The notes under the pieces were generated by a model that made no database searches, was not told the origin of the DNA, and saw nothing but the letters and a program-made list of their open reading frames with translations. From positions 1-39,115 of the forward strand of contig NQJH01000027.1 of assembly GCA_002256685.1 (NCBI GenBank): a DNA stretch of 39,115 nt. Reading direction: 5' to 3'. Made by a program: the position numbers and the translations under genes. Of the stretch, positions 31,586 to 39,115 are shown piece after piece. This DNA comes from Methylococcaceae bacterium NSP1-2 (lineage in GTDB: Bacteria; Pseudomonadota; Gammaproteobacteria; Methylococcales; Methylomonadaceae). The first letter of the stretch is position 1, and every line of letters starts with the position of its first letter.

Positions 31586-32092
31586 CTAAGAGGCTTTGTA
31601 ATTCCAGATTTGTAAAATACTTAAGGTTGCCAACATTAAGAACGCCACCAATGTCCACGCGGGCATACTAAAACCGAATAGTGTCCAATCGACTTTAGCG
31701 CAATCGCCTGTGCCGCTAAGCATCAGTTTAAGGGTGTCGAATAACGGAAAGTTCTGCAACATATACTCTAAGCCGGGCCCGCATTCGGGGACTTCTTCAG
31801 GTGGTAAATGTTGCAACCAAACATGGCGCGTGGAAATAGACGCACCCATTAAGGCGGTGATTGCCCCTGCAATCGCATAACGGGTGGTGCCTTTTTGCTG
31901 GGGATTATGAAGTGCCGCGATTAAAAACACGATGCCTGTCGCTAAAATCCCCAGCCGTTGAGAAATACACAACGGGCAAGGATTTAACTTCTGTACAAAT
32001 TGAAAATACGCACCCATTGCCAACAGAAACACACAGCCTAGAAAGCCTAAAAAAAACCAAATTCTTGAATTAAATCGTATCAATTCCAACAT
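31586..32092 (-). CDS. dsbB: Disulfide bond formation protein DsbB
   Basis: DsbB reoxidises periplasmic DsbA and passes electrons to quinones. The 168-residue inner-membrane protein has four predicted helices. It carries the first redox pair CPLC (C39, C42), the nearby arginine in SQRLG, and the second pair C104 (PECGPGLEYML) and C131 (GTGDCAKVDW), all at family positions. It overlaps the upstream RCK gene by 13 nt and precedes the PAS kinase by 25 nt. Its place inside a channel and sensor cluster is unusual, and no dsbA is present in the window. Confidence 0.95.
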   Translation of the reverse strand: MLELIRFNSRIWFFLGFLGCVFLLAMGAYFQFVQKLNPCPLCISQRLGILATGIVFLIAALHNPQQKGTTRYAIAGAITALMGASISTRHVWLQHLPPEEVPECGPGLEYMLQNFPLFDTLKLMLSGTGDCAKVDWTLFGFSMPAWTLVAFLMLATLSILQIWNYKAS

Positions 32093-32758
32093 ATATAACC
32101 ACCATTAACTGCTTCTTTAAAATGTTTAATTTCATTAGCGGGACCCAATACCACTAAAACATCTCCTGCGTTCAGAGTATGTTTTTTTTCACTAATAGCA
32201 AAATGCAATGCGTCGCCTAGTTCTCTATCGACAATACCAATAAGGATTAAATTGTATTTTTCTGCCAATTTTAAGTCACTGCTTTTAGAGTCTTCAAGGT
32301 AAGAGCCTTTGGGAATTTCTATTTGTGCAATATTCAAATCATGTTGCCCAAACACCGTATTATCCAGCACATTGGTGACATCGGGCTTAGTGAGCATATT
32401 ATGAGTACGTCTGGCACAAATTTCATAGGGATCAATAATTTTATTCGCCCCTGCCGCGAGTAATTTTTCTGCCGATTCGGGGTCATCAACAATGGCAATA
32501 ATGTTGAGTTTTTTATCAATAGCACGCGCTGAAATGGTTAAAAACACATTGTCCGAATCAGTGGGATAAAAACAAAAAATAATATCCATACTAGAGCCAA
32601 TGCCAATCGCTTTGAGTTCCTCATCATTGCGAAAATCGATAATCATCGTTTGAAAACCTTTCTCGGCGATTAATTCAGCCTCCGCCTCGTCTTCGCTGAT
32701 AAATAACACGCTCTTCCAAAGACATCACGCTGTAACCAAATACCGCAATACGTTTCAT
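32080..32758 (-). CDS. TrkA-type RCK protein, broken near its start
   Basis: This is a soluble RCK (regulator of K+ conductance) protein with a TrkA-N nucleotide-binding half and a TrkA-C half. The start at 32758 gives MKRIAVFGYSVMSLE, the first beta strand and glycine loop, overlapping the channel stop (ATGA). The family match then jumps frame: VLFISEDEAEAELIAEKGFQ resumes from 32709 and runs on through DFRNDEELKAIGIGSSMDII and the TrkA-C part LNAGDVLVVLGP to a stop at 32080. About 11 residues of the first helix are represented by only 4 nt, so roughly 29 nt are missing at 32710-32716. The intact protein would be about 235 residues. It probably forms mixed gating rings with the channel's own RCK domain (inference). 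Confidence 0.82.
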
Positions 32759-34359
32759 AATTTTACCCTGCGTCTGGGCGTACTACTTTCAATTTGATGA
32801 CGAAAATAATTGATACTGACTTCTTTACCTAATAACACCAACAGATCATTCGCCTGTAATTCAAAGTATTTTGCAGGATTAAAATAAAAATGCTGATCTT
32901 TTATCGGATAACGGTTTTTATGATTACGATGCAATGCGTGGGTACTGATAATGCCGACTAGCATCAGTTTTCGTTGTTCAAAATCAATATCGGCAAGGCG
33001 TGTACCATCAATAAAACACCCCGCATTTACACACAAGGCTTCCATGATAAAGTTTTTCTCTTCATTAATAATACCCAAAATCGCTTCAAACGCGACAGGC
33101 TGACCAATATATTCAGCAACCACTAGCCCCGCTATTTCAAACGGCTGTAGCACGTCATTTGCCCCTGCTTGATACAGTTTTTTGATATTTTCTTGATGAT
33201 TGGCGCGGGAAATAATCCGAATCGTCGGATTTAAATGCCGACTGGTTAAGGTGATATACACATTAATCACATCACTGCCGGTGGTACATAATACCGCAGT
33301 GGCTTTATTATTAATTCCCGCGCTTTTTAATATTTTATTTCGACTAGCATCGGCATGAATCGCCAGATAACCGCGCCGCTTGGCTTTTAAAATACGTTCT
33401 TCATTGTTATCAATAATCACAAAATGTTGCTTATCTTTTTCCAACTGAGTAGCGATATGCTGCCCTACGCGCCCAAAACCACAAATAATCACAAAATTTG
33501 AATAGCGATTAAGTTCGGTATGGGTTTTTTGATCGCGTAATTCTTGGACTTTCTCGCTCAATGCCGCAACGATAATAGAGGTAAAAAAAGCCAATACGCC
33601 TATACCAGAAAAAATCATTGCTATTGCTACTAAGCGACCACCGCCCGTTTTTGGTGATATGTCACCAAAACCGACCGTTGCAACAGTAACGATTGTGAAA
33701 TAAAGCGCGTCGAATAAGTCACCAATTTGTTTGCCGTTATCGCGGTGTTCTAGTAAATAAATACTGATAGTGCCGATAAAAATTAAAAAACCTAGAAAAA
33801 TAAGCAGTGTATACAGTTCAAAGCGTTTGCTGGCTAATACATCGGCGAATAATTTAATGTTGTTAAAGTAGCGAAATAATTTTAATAGCCGAAAAATCAA
33901 GAAGATACGCAGGATTTGCAACGGTCTATAGATGGAAATAATCGCCAGTAAATCAATTAACGCTAACGGCGTGAGCATATACGCCAATTTTTGCCTAAAA
34001 ACCAGCCACAAGCCTTCCCTGAGTCGAAAGGGAATCGTTAAATAGCGCGTCTTTTCGTAATAATCGAGAAAAATTTTGTGGCTATCATTACATAACCAAA
34101 CACGCAGCAGGTATTCCCAGACAAACAGCGCGATGATGCCACGCTCAAACCATATATCTACTTCATTTAATTCACTATTTACTTCATAAATCAACAAGAA
34201 TACACTAGTCATGACTAGGCAAATCATGAACATATCAAAATAAGACTTAAACGGACTGTCTGAATTTTCCAGTAAATCGTAGAAAAACTGCTTCATGCGT
34301 CGATACCGCAGTGATCTTTTTAGGATGTAAGCAAAATAGATAAACAGTCGAGTCAACAT
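32755..34359 (-). CDS. Six-helix potassium channel with C-terminal RCK domain
   Basis: This 534-residue inner-membrane channel has S1 at about 41-60, S2 at 70-90, S3 at 125-144, S4 with regularly spaced arginines (R145, R151, R157, R163), S5 at 182-204, a pore with selectivity filter TVGFGD (228-233) and S6 at 243-268. An RCK domain follows with the dinucleotide loop GFGRVGQHI (294-302) and a TrkA-C part ending near LLVLLGKEV. The charged S4 suggests voltage sensitivity; the RCK domain suggests nucleotide or ion gating. It is the first gene of the eight-gene cluster and overlaps the second RCK gene by 4 nt. No clear ribosome site precedes either the first ATG or the Met at codon 22 (34296), so the start is unsure. 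Confidence 0.92.
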   Translation of the reverse strand: MLTRLFIYFAYILKRSLRYRRMKQFFYDLLENSDSPFKSYFDMFMICLVMTSVFLLIYEVNSELNEVDIWFERGIIALFVWEYLLRVWLCNDSHKIFLDYYEKTRYLTIPFRLREGLWLVFRQKLAYMLTPLALIDLLAIISIYRPLQILRIFLIFRLLKLFRYFNNIKLFADVLASKRFELYTLLIFLGFLIFIGTISIYLLEHRDNGKQIGDLFDALYFTIVTVATVGFGDISPKTGGGRLVAIAMIFSGIGVLAFFTSIIVAALSEKVQELRDQKTHTELNRYSNFVIICGFGRVGQHIATQLEKDKQHFVIIDNNEERILKAKRRGYLAIHADASRNKILKSAGINNKATAVLCTTGSDVINVYITLTSRHLNPTIRIISRANHQENIKKLYQAGANDVLQPFEIAGLVVAEYIGQPVAFEAILGIINEEKNFIMEALCVNAGCFIDGTRLADIDFEQRKLMLVGIISTHALHRNHKNRYPIKDQHFYFNPAKYFELQANDLLVLLGKEVSINYFRHQIESSTPRRRVKL

Positions 34360-34549
34360 GGTTTTTTAATAGTTGGCTAAGTTTCCAACAACGGATATGG
34401 AATGGCATTTTAGCTGACGAGACAACACCCTGCTTTATTTAATTGCCTAGCAATGCTAAAGTTATAGCCTATTAAATTACTGGGTATTTATTATTTACTG
34501 GTAGTTTTCTTAGTACGATTTTATTTACTTTTTTATTTCGGAGACACTC

Positions 34550-35131
34550 ATGGCTTTTGAACTTCCTGCTTTACCTTATGCTAAAGACGCATTAGCACCT
34601 TATATTTCCGCTGAAACTTTAGAGTATCATTACGGTAAACATCACCAAACTTACGTCACTAACCTGAACAACTTAGTTCCAGGCACTGAGTTTGAAGGCT
34701 TATCATTAGAAGACATTATTTTGAAATCGTCTGGCGGTATTTTTAACAATGCGGCACAAGTCTGGAATCATACGTTTTACTGGAACAGCTTAACACCTAA
34801 GGGTGCAGGTCAACCTTCTGGCGCGTTAGCCGATGCGATCAATGCAACGTTTGGTTCTTTTGACAAATTTAAAGAAGAATTTACTAAATGTGCAGTGACT
34901 ACATTTGGTTCAGGCTGGGCGTGGTTAGTGAAAAATGCCGATGGCAGTTTGGCATTGGTTAGCACCAGCAACGCAGGTTGCCCATTAACCGCAGGTCAAA
35001 CGCCTTTATTGACGTGTGATGTGTGGGAACACGCGTATTACATTGATTTCCGCAATTCACGTCCAAACTATTTGGAAGCGTTTTGGGTATTGGCGAACTG
35101 GGATTTTGCGGCTAAAAACTACGCTGCGTAA
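34550..35131 (+). CDS. sodB: Superoxide dismutase [Fe]
   Basis: This cytoplasmic enzyme dismutates superoxide. The 193-residue product is the same length as E. coli SodB, with all metal ligands at identical positions: H27, H74, D157 and H161 (DVWEHAYY). Gln70 in NNAAQVWNHTFYW marks the iron rather than manganese type. The start has GGAG at good spacing. The 190-bp region upstream is shared with the divergently transcribed channel cluster, and I could not fix a promoter there. Transcription ends at the hairpin 35184-35221. Confidence 0.97.
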   Translation: MAFELPALPYAKDALAPYISAETLEYHYGKHHQTYVTNLNNLVPGTEFEGLSLEDIILKSSGGIFNNAAQVWNHTFYWNSLTPKGAGQPSGALADAINATFGSFDKFKEEFTKCAVTTFGSGWAWLVKNADGSLALVSTSNAGCPLTAGQTPLLTCDVWEHAYYIDFRNSRPNYLEAFWVLANWDFAAKNYAA

Positions 35132-35142
35132 ATTCATTGTAG

Positions 35143-35171
35143 GTTGGGTTAGGCGATAGCCGTAACCCAAC
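35143..35171. repeat. Palindromic intergenic repeat after sodB
   Basis: GTTGGGTTA-GGC-GATA-GCC-G-TAACCCAAC forms a 12-bp stem with one bulged base, flanked by TGTAG. I recall close versions of this palindrome scattered between genes in many proteobacterial genomes, so it is probably one copy of a small dispersed element. It is the only copy I see in this window. Confidence 0.6.
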
Positions 35172-35183
35172 AAACAAAGCTAC

Positions 35184-35221
35184 AAAAGCCCTCTATGTCA
35201 TCGATGTAGTGGGCTTTTTTA
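35184..35221. terminator. Bidirectional terminator between sodB and guaB
   Basis: AAAGCCCTCTA (35185-35195) pairs with TAGTGGGCTTT (35207-35217) with a single mismatch, and runs into six Ts on the plus strand for sodB. On the minus strand the stem is followed by four Ts, serving guaB. The two genes converge on it. Confidence 0.85.
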
Positions 35222-35229
35222 TGCTTGCC

Positions 35230-36693
35230 TCAATCTGAACGATAGTTAGGGGCTTCTTTGGTAATCGTCACATCATGTACATGACTTTCGCGCATACCCG
35301 CGCTAGTCACCCGCACAAATTGGGCTTTTTCATGCCAGATAGCAATGGTTTCACAACCCGTATAACCCATACTGGCGCGAATACCGCCCAATAATTGATG
35401 CACAACCGCCAATAAACTGCCTTTATACGGTACGCGCCCTTCAATGCCTTCGGGGACTAATTTTTCTGCCGAATCGGTTTCTTGAAAATAACGATCACTA
35501 GAACCTTGTTGTTGAGACATCGCGCCGAGTGAACCCATGCCGCGATAAGATTTATAAGACCGTCCTTGATATAATTCCACTTCACCGGGAGCTTCTTCTG
35601 TCCCTGCAAACAAACCGCCTAACATCACCGAATACGCGCCAGCCGCAAGAGCTTTAGCCACATCACCCGAATAACGAATACCGCCATCGGCAATTAATGG
35701 TACCCCTGTGCCTCTCAGCGCGTCTGCAACATTACTGACCGCGGTAATTTGCGGCACACCAACACCTGCAACAATACGCGTAGTACAAATTGAACCCGGC
35801 CCAATACCGACTTTCACACCGTCTGCACCCGCTTCAACCAATGCCAATGCTGCCGCAGCGGTGGCAATATTACCGCCGATAACTTGCACTTGCGGGTAAT
35901 TTTGTTTTACCCAACGTACTCTATCTAATACGCCTTGCGAATGTCCGTGTGCGGTATCAACAATAATCACATCCACACCTGCATCAACTAACGCAGCAAC
36001 CCGTTCTTCCGTGCCGTGTCCTGTACCGACTGCCGCGCCAACGCGCAAACGTTCTTGCTCATCTTTACACGCCAATGGGTAATCTTTAGCTTTTTGAATG
36101 TCTTTGACGGTAATCATGCCGCGTAAATTGAACGCATCATCAACGACTAGCACTTTTTCAATCCGATATTTATGCAGTAAAGCAATCGCTTCTTTACGAT
36201 CCGCATTTTCATTAACCGTCACCAAGCGTTCTTTAGGTGTCATCACATTGGACACAGGCTCATCGAGACGGGTTTCAAAACGCAAATCACGGCTGGTAAC
36301 GATGCCGACTAATTCAGTACCATTAACCACAGGCACACCCGAAATATTTTTAGAACGGGTTAATTGAATGACATCACGCACACTGGCATCAGACGAAACA
36401 GTAATCGGGTCTTTAATCACCCCGCTTTCATGCTTCTTAACAAGACGAACTTCGCGTGCTTGTTGCTCGATGGTCATATTCTTGTGAATAATGCCAATGC
36501 CGCCTTCTTGCGCCATTGCAATCGCCAAGCGAGCCTCAGTCACCGTGTCCATTGCCGCCGCCACCAACGGAATGTTAAGAGAAATGGTACGCGTCAATTG
36601 CGTCTTCATATCTACATCGCGTGGCAGCACCGTTGAATGCGCTGGCACTAATAACACGTCATCAAACGTCAGTGCTTCTTGAATAATTTGCAT
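35230..36693 (-). CDS. guaB: Inosine-5'-monophosphate dehydrogenase
   Basis: IMPDH oxidises IMP to XMP with NAD+, the committed step to GMP. The 487-residue protein has the (beta/alpha)8 barrel split by two CBS repeats (about residues 93-200). The catalytic cysteine lies in GPGSICTTRIVAGVG. The phosphate-binding GGIRYSGDVAKALAAGA and the flap GVEGRVPYKG-type sequence (here GIEGRVPYKG) follow. guaA, its frequent partner, is not adjacent; upstream is a 188-bp gap with a good -10 box. GTP supply may feed the two diguanylate cyclases nearby, though nothing in the sequence ties them together. Confidence 0.97.
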   Translation of the reverse strand: MQIIQEALTFDDVLLVPAHSTVLPRDVDMKTQLTRTISLNIPLVAAAMDTVTEARLAIAMAQEGGIGIIHKNMTIEQQAREVRLVKKHESGVIKDPITVSSDASVRDVIQLTRSKNISGVPVVNGTELVGIVTSRDLRFETRLDEPVSNVMTPKERLVTVNENADRKEAIALLHKYRIEKVLVVDDAFNLRGMITVKDIQKAKDYPLACKDEQERLRVGAAVGTGHGTEERVAALVDAGVDVIIVDTAHGHSQGVLDRVRWVKQNYPQVQVIGGNIATAAAALALVEAGADGVKVGIGPGSICTTRIVAGVGVPQITAVSNVADALRGTGVPLIADGGIRYSGDVAKALAAGAYSVMLGGLFAGTEEAPGEVELYQGRSYKSYRGMGSLGAMSQQQGSSDRYFQETDSAEKLVPEGIEGRVPYKGSLLAVVHQLLGGIRASMGYTGCETIAIWHEKAQFVRVTSAGMRESHVHDVTITKEAPNYRSD

Positions 36694-36729
36694 AAACCAT
36701 ACCTAAACAAGTCAGTAAAATAACGGTGC

Positions 36730-36735
36730 ATTATA
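36730..36735 (-). promoter_or_regulatory. Predicted -10 box of guaB
   Basis: A perfect TATAAT on the minus strand lies 37 bp before the guaB start and is followed by a GC-containing discriminator (GCACCG). The best -35 candidate at 17-nt spacing is a poor TACAGT, so the promoter may need an activator or UP element. Confidence 0.45.
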
Positions 36736-36787
36736 CGGGGTGTTAGCTTACGACTGTATTAAAAAAGCGCGGAGACTGTGTAGAGTA

Positions 36788-36810
36788 GGTAAATAGCGTT
36801 ATTATTTACC
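36788..36810. repeat. 8-bp inverted repeat upstream of guaB
   Basis: GGTAAATA (36788-36795) and TATTTACC (36803-36810) flank a 7-bp spacer. They lie about 55 bp upstream of the guaB -10 box and 72 bp after the stop of the MASE1 gene. The repeat could be an operator or a weak hairpin; no T-run follows on either strand. Confidence 0.4.
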
Positions 36811-36881
36811 CACTATTTGCGAATAAAAGCAGTGGATAGTAATTTGGCTAAATTGCTTACCGCAGTTTACATAGCAGTGTG

Positions 36882-38687
36882 TTACTTTCGTGATTGTTTT
36901 AAAAAATAGGTAAAACAACCTCGTCCTTGGTCTTTCGCACGGTATAGCGCGTTATCGGCGTTATCCATAAGTATTTCAGGTGTGCTGCCGTGTTCTGGAT
37001 AAAGGCTAATACCAATACTCGCGCCAATTTGCACGCTGTCATTTTCGGATAATTGAAACGGCACGGTTAACTCTTCAATGACTTTTAAGGCAATTGTTTC
37101 AGCATCTTCGGGGACTTTCAGGTTTTCTAGCACGAAGACAAATTCATCACCACCTAAACGCGCCACCATGTCACTATCGCGCAAATGTTTGGCAATTCTC
37201 ATTGCAACTTGTTTGAGTAACGCATCGCCAGCGGCGTGTCCTAAGCTATCGTTCACCGCTTTGAATTTATCCAAATCCATCATGAATATTGCGAATTGGC
37301 TATTCGCCCGATGATTAAGCGCGATTGCATAATGCAATCTGTCCCATAATTTCCGCCGATTGGGTAAACCTGTTAGCGGATCGTAAAAGGCTAATTGTTT
37401 AATTTCTTCTTCGGAGGCTTTGCGCTCGGTAATATCAAGCTTTACGCCAACATAATGGGTGATTACTTCCAAAGAATCACGCACAGGTGCAATATGTACT
37501 TCTTCCCAATAAACATCGCCATTTTTTCGGCGATTAATAAATTCACCCTGCCATACGTCACCTTGTGCCAGTGTCTCCCATAACTGTTGGTAAACGGCGG
37601 TTGGAGTTAAGCCAGATTGCAGCACACGCGGATTTTTGCCTAGCACTTCCTCCGAGCTATAACCTGTCACCTGAGTAAATTTAGGATTCACATACAGCAA
37701 GTTGGCAGCCAAGTCGGTAATCACTACCGATGTTGGACTTTGTTCAATGGCTGTCGATAAAATACGCAATTGTTGTTCTTTCTGTACGAGTTGTTTGGCA
37801 GTTTGTTGAAGTTCGGTAATATGACAGGCTAACGTCGTACCCACTACCGATAAAGTCAATATGTAAAACCAAAGATTAATGAGATGGCTATCGTTTACAT
37901 CCGTACCAAAGTAACCGAGATGTTGATGAACACCTGAGAGAGCCTGTAGTGTCGTCATCATGAGAACAAACGTGACACCTCTCGTGCCTAACGTTACCGC
38001 TGTCCAACTGATAAAAAGAAACATCAAATAGGCTTTCTTGCCCTCATGGATACTAGCGGCAAACCAATCCAGAAAAATAATTTGCCCTGCTAAAAATGCC
38101 AACACTAAGGGTAGGAATGCGCTAAGTATCGTGGGTAATCCACGCAAACGCGGCAACGGTGTGAACCACGCTATAATGAACGGAGTGACTAAAATAATGC
38201 CTAGCGTGTCCGCCATCCACCACGAAATCAAATTAGAAACCCATTCCTCACTACTGATTCTGTCGCTCGCTACCAGCGTAGTAACCCCCAGTAGCGCACT
38301 GACACAGGCACTGAGCGGCGCGGCAAAAAACAGTATCAGTATAAAATCCCGCAGGCGATTCAGTGCTATATCAATTTTTACGCAGTGCGTCAGTAACCAC
38401 CAGCCTAATAAAGGTTCCAGCGTATTGCCTAGCGCGATTCCCGCAGAAACACCAATAGAATCACCAACAGCAATACTAGCAACAAACGCGCCTAAGAAAA
38501 TACTGAATAGATAACGGCTATCACCCAGCAATAAAACCGCCAGTGTAAAACCACTGGGTAGCCATATATGAGTGACATCATTCTCGCTAATGGCAGACAA
38601 TAAACCCACCTTAGCTAGAAAATAAATACCTGCCAAAGCGATATTAAGCAACAGAAGACGATAACCAGTAATTTTTTTAATGATCAT
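36882..38687 (-). CDS. MASE1-PAS-GGDEF diguanylate cyclase
   Basis: This 601-residue inner-membrane protein has an N-terminal MASE1-type sensor of about eight membrane helices (residues 8-290) with the family-like WLPSGFTLAVLLL and NTLEPLLGWWLL stretches. A PAS domain (about 310-425) ends in DITERK, and a GGDEF domain (about 433-595) contains DPLTGLPNRRKLW, DLDKFKAVNDSLGHAAGD and GGDEF. An RxxD inhibitory site (RDSD) is five residues before GGDEF. The PAS domain is clearly related to that of the receiver-PAS-GGDEF protein at 25819-27132 (shared GYSSEE, INxRKNG, VGxKxDI). It stands alone between guaB and yfbR. It makes c-di-GMP; the MASE1 signal is unknown. Confidence 0.92.
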   Translation of the reverse strand: MIIKKITGYRLLLLNIALAGIYFLAKVGLLSAISENDVTHIWLPSGFTLAVLLLGDSRYLFSIFLGAFVASIAVGDSIGVSAGIALGNTLEPLLGWWLLTHCVKIDIALNRLRDFILILFFAAPLSACVSALLGVTTLVASDRISSEEWVSNLISWWMADTLGIILVTPFIIAWFTPLPRLRGLPTILSAFLPLVLAFLAGQIIFLDWFAASIHEGKKAYLMFLFISWTAVTLGTRGVTFVLMMTTLQALSGVHQHLGYFGTDVNDSHLINLWFYILTLSVVGTTLACHITELQQTAKQLVQKEQQLRILSTAIEQSPTSVVITDLAANLLYVNPKFTQVTGYSSEEVLGKNPRVLQSGLTPTAVYQQLWETLAQGDVWQGEFINRRKNGDVYWEEVHIAPVRDSLEVITHYVGVKLDITERKASEEEIKQLAFYDPLTGLPNRRKLWDRLHYAIALNHRANSQFAIFMMDLDKFKAVNDSLGHAAGDALLKQVAMRIAKHLRDSDMVARLGGDEFVFVLENLKVPEDAETIALKVIEELTVPFQLSENDSVQIGASIGISLYPEHGSTPEILMDNADNALYRAKDQGRGCFTYFLKQSRK

Positions 38688-38825
38688 TATTTTCCATTAC
38701 TTTCGTGGGAGACCAAAATGGTGTGCAGTGACAACGGCATCATCGTTAGCTTCAGTATTTATGCGTTAGTTTGTCCAATTTAGCAAGCATAGGAAGACAA
38801 ACATCACATACGCTTACTATATACC

Positions 38826-39115
38826 TCAATAAGTTTTCATCAAGCCATCCAGCGTTAATTTACAACTCGGTACAAACACCTGCATAAAGAAAATAACTTC
38901 GGGTTGTTGAGATTCGGCAATTTTTAATGCTAATTGTTCAGCGGCGGTTTCAAATTCACGATTGCCCGCTTTTAATTCCGACTGACATTTTAGATAAGCA
39001 GAGATTTTATCGGCGGCTTTAATTAGCTCAAGGTGAGCGGCGGGAATTTGGTCATGCTGAATCAGAACGCGAAAATCGGCTTGTAATTTTTCAGGCAATA
39101 ACGCCAGTAATTCAA
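38826..39115 (-). CDS. yfbR: 5'-deoxynucleotidase YfbR-like, C-terminal part only
   Basis: The frame enters at the right window edge and gives the last 96 or so residues of an HD-domain nucleotidase. The stretch ELIKAADKISAYLKCQSELK matches the conserved IKAADxLSAYIKC helix of YfbR. The end PEVIFFMQVFVPSCKLTLDG resembles its C-terminus. YfbR hydrolyses deoxyribonucleoside 5'-monophosphates. The metal-binding HD residues lie outside the window. Downstream are 138 bp with no clear terminator before the MASE1 gene. Confidence 0.8.
   Translation of the reverse strand, partial: ELLALLPEKLQADFRVLIQHDQIPAAHLELIKAADKISAYLKCQSELKAGNREFETAAEQLALKIAESQQPEVIFFMQVFVPSCKLTLDGLMKTY

Noticed and set aside
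34360..34549. sodB and channel-cluster promoters
   Set aside because: Several AT-rich hexamers exist but none forms a convincing -35/-10 pair at 16-18 nt on either strand.
36788..36810. Terminator for the MASE1-GGDEF gene
   Set aside because: The 8-bp stem is AT-rich with no U-run on the minus strand; kept only as an inverted repeat.

Overview
The window is ordinary chromosomal DNA from an AT-leaning gammaproteobacterium outside the enterics. The unbroken order secE-nusG-rplKAJL-rpoBC-rpsLG-fusA-tuf-rpsJ-rplCDWB is the arrangement of Pseudomonas, Methylococcales and Thiotrichales-type genomes; enterics split it into two loci. PAS/GGDEF signalling genes and a GTTGGGTTA palindrome hint at a free-living Methylococcales- or Thiotrichales-like organism, but I cannot name a genus. 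I see no insertion sequence, prophage or CRISPR array.

Layout. Positions 1-19390 (all minus strand) hold the translation and transcription core. Transcription enters at a strong sigma70-type promoter near 19411-19439, runs through tRNA-Tyr, -Gly, -Thr and -Trp into secE-nusG, then rplK, rplA, an L10-type leader, rplJ-rplL, an attenuator, rpoB, a long structured spacer, rpoC, a second promoter (6898-6926), rpsL-rpsG-fusA-tuf, and, only 5 nt later, the S10 cluster, cut at the window edge inside rplB. Positions 19391-19856 are intergenic. Positions 19857-22771 (plus strand) carry an unrecognised membrane-anchored protein, then nusB-thiL-pgpA; priA converges on pgpA. A 248-bp gap at 24766-25013 holds a cluster of DnaA boxes.

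Positions 25014-34359 (minus strand) form one tightly packed eight-gene cluster: a voltage-gated-like K+ channel with an RCK domain, a second RCK protein, DsbB, a four-PAS histidine kinase, a periplasmic solute-binding-domain histidine kinase, a single-domain response regulator, a receiver-PAS-GGDEF diguanylate cyclase and an exported methyltransferase. Most junctions overlap or nearly touch. This is the best candidate for a little-described system: membrane potential or potassium, periplasmic solute and redox input linked to c-di-GMP output. sodB and guaB follow, converging on a shared terminator, then a MASE1-PAS-GGDEF cyclase and the C-terminal end of a yfbR-like nucleotidase.

The most striking anomaly is that four genes are broken by short internal deletions that shift the frame while leaving conserved sequence on both sides: rpoC (about 10 nt), rplK (about 62 nt), pgpA (about 31 nt) and the second RCK gene (about 29 nt). 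PriA also lacks roughly 65-70 residues where its winged-helix domain should be. Because rpoC is essential, assembly or consensus error is the first explanation to test; genuine deletions, with transcriptional slippage at an A7 run rescuing rpoC, are the more exciting alternative. Deletion sizes are estimated against E. coli proteins recalled from memory.
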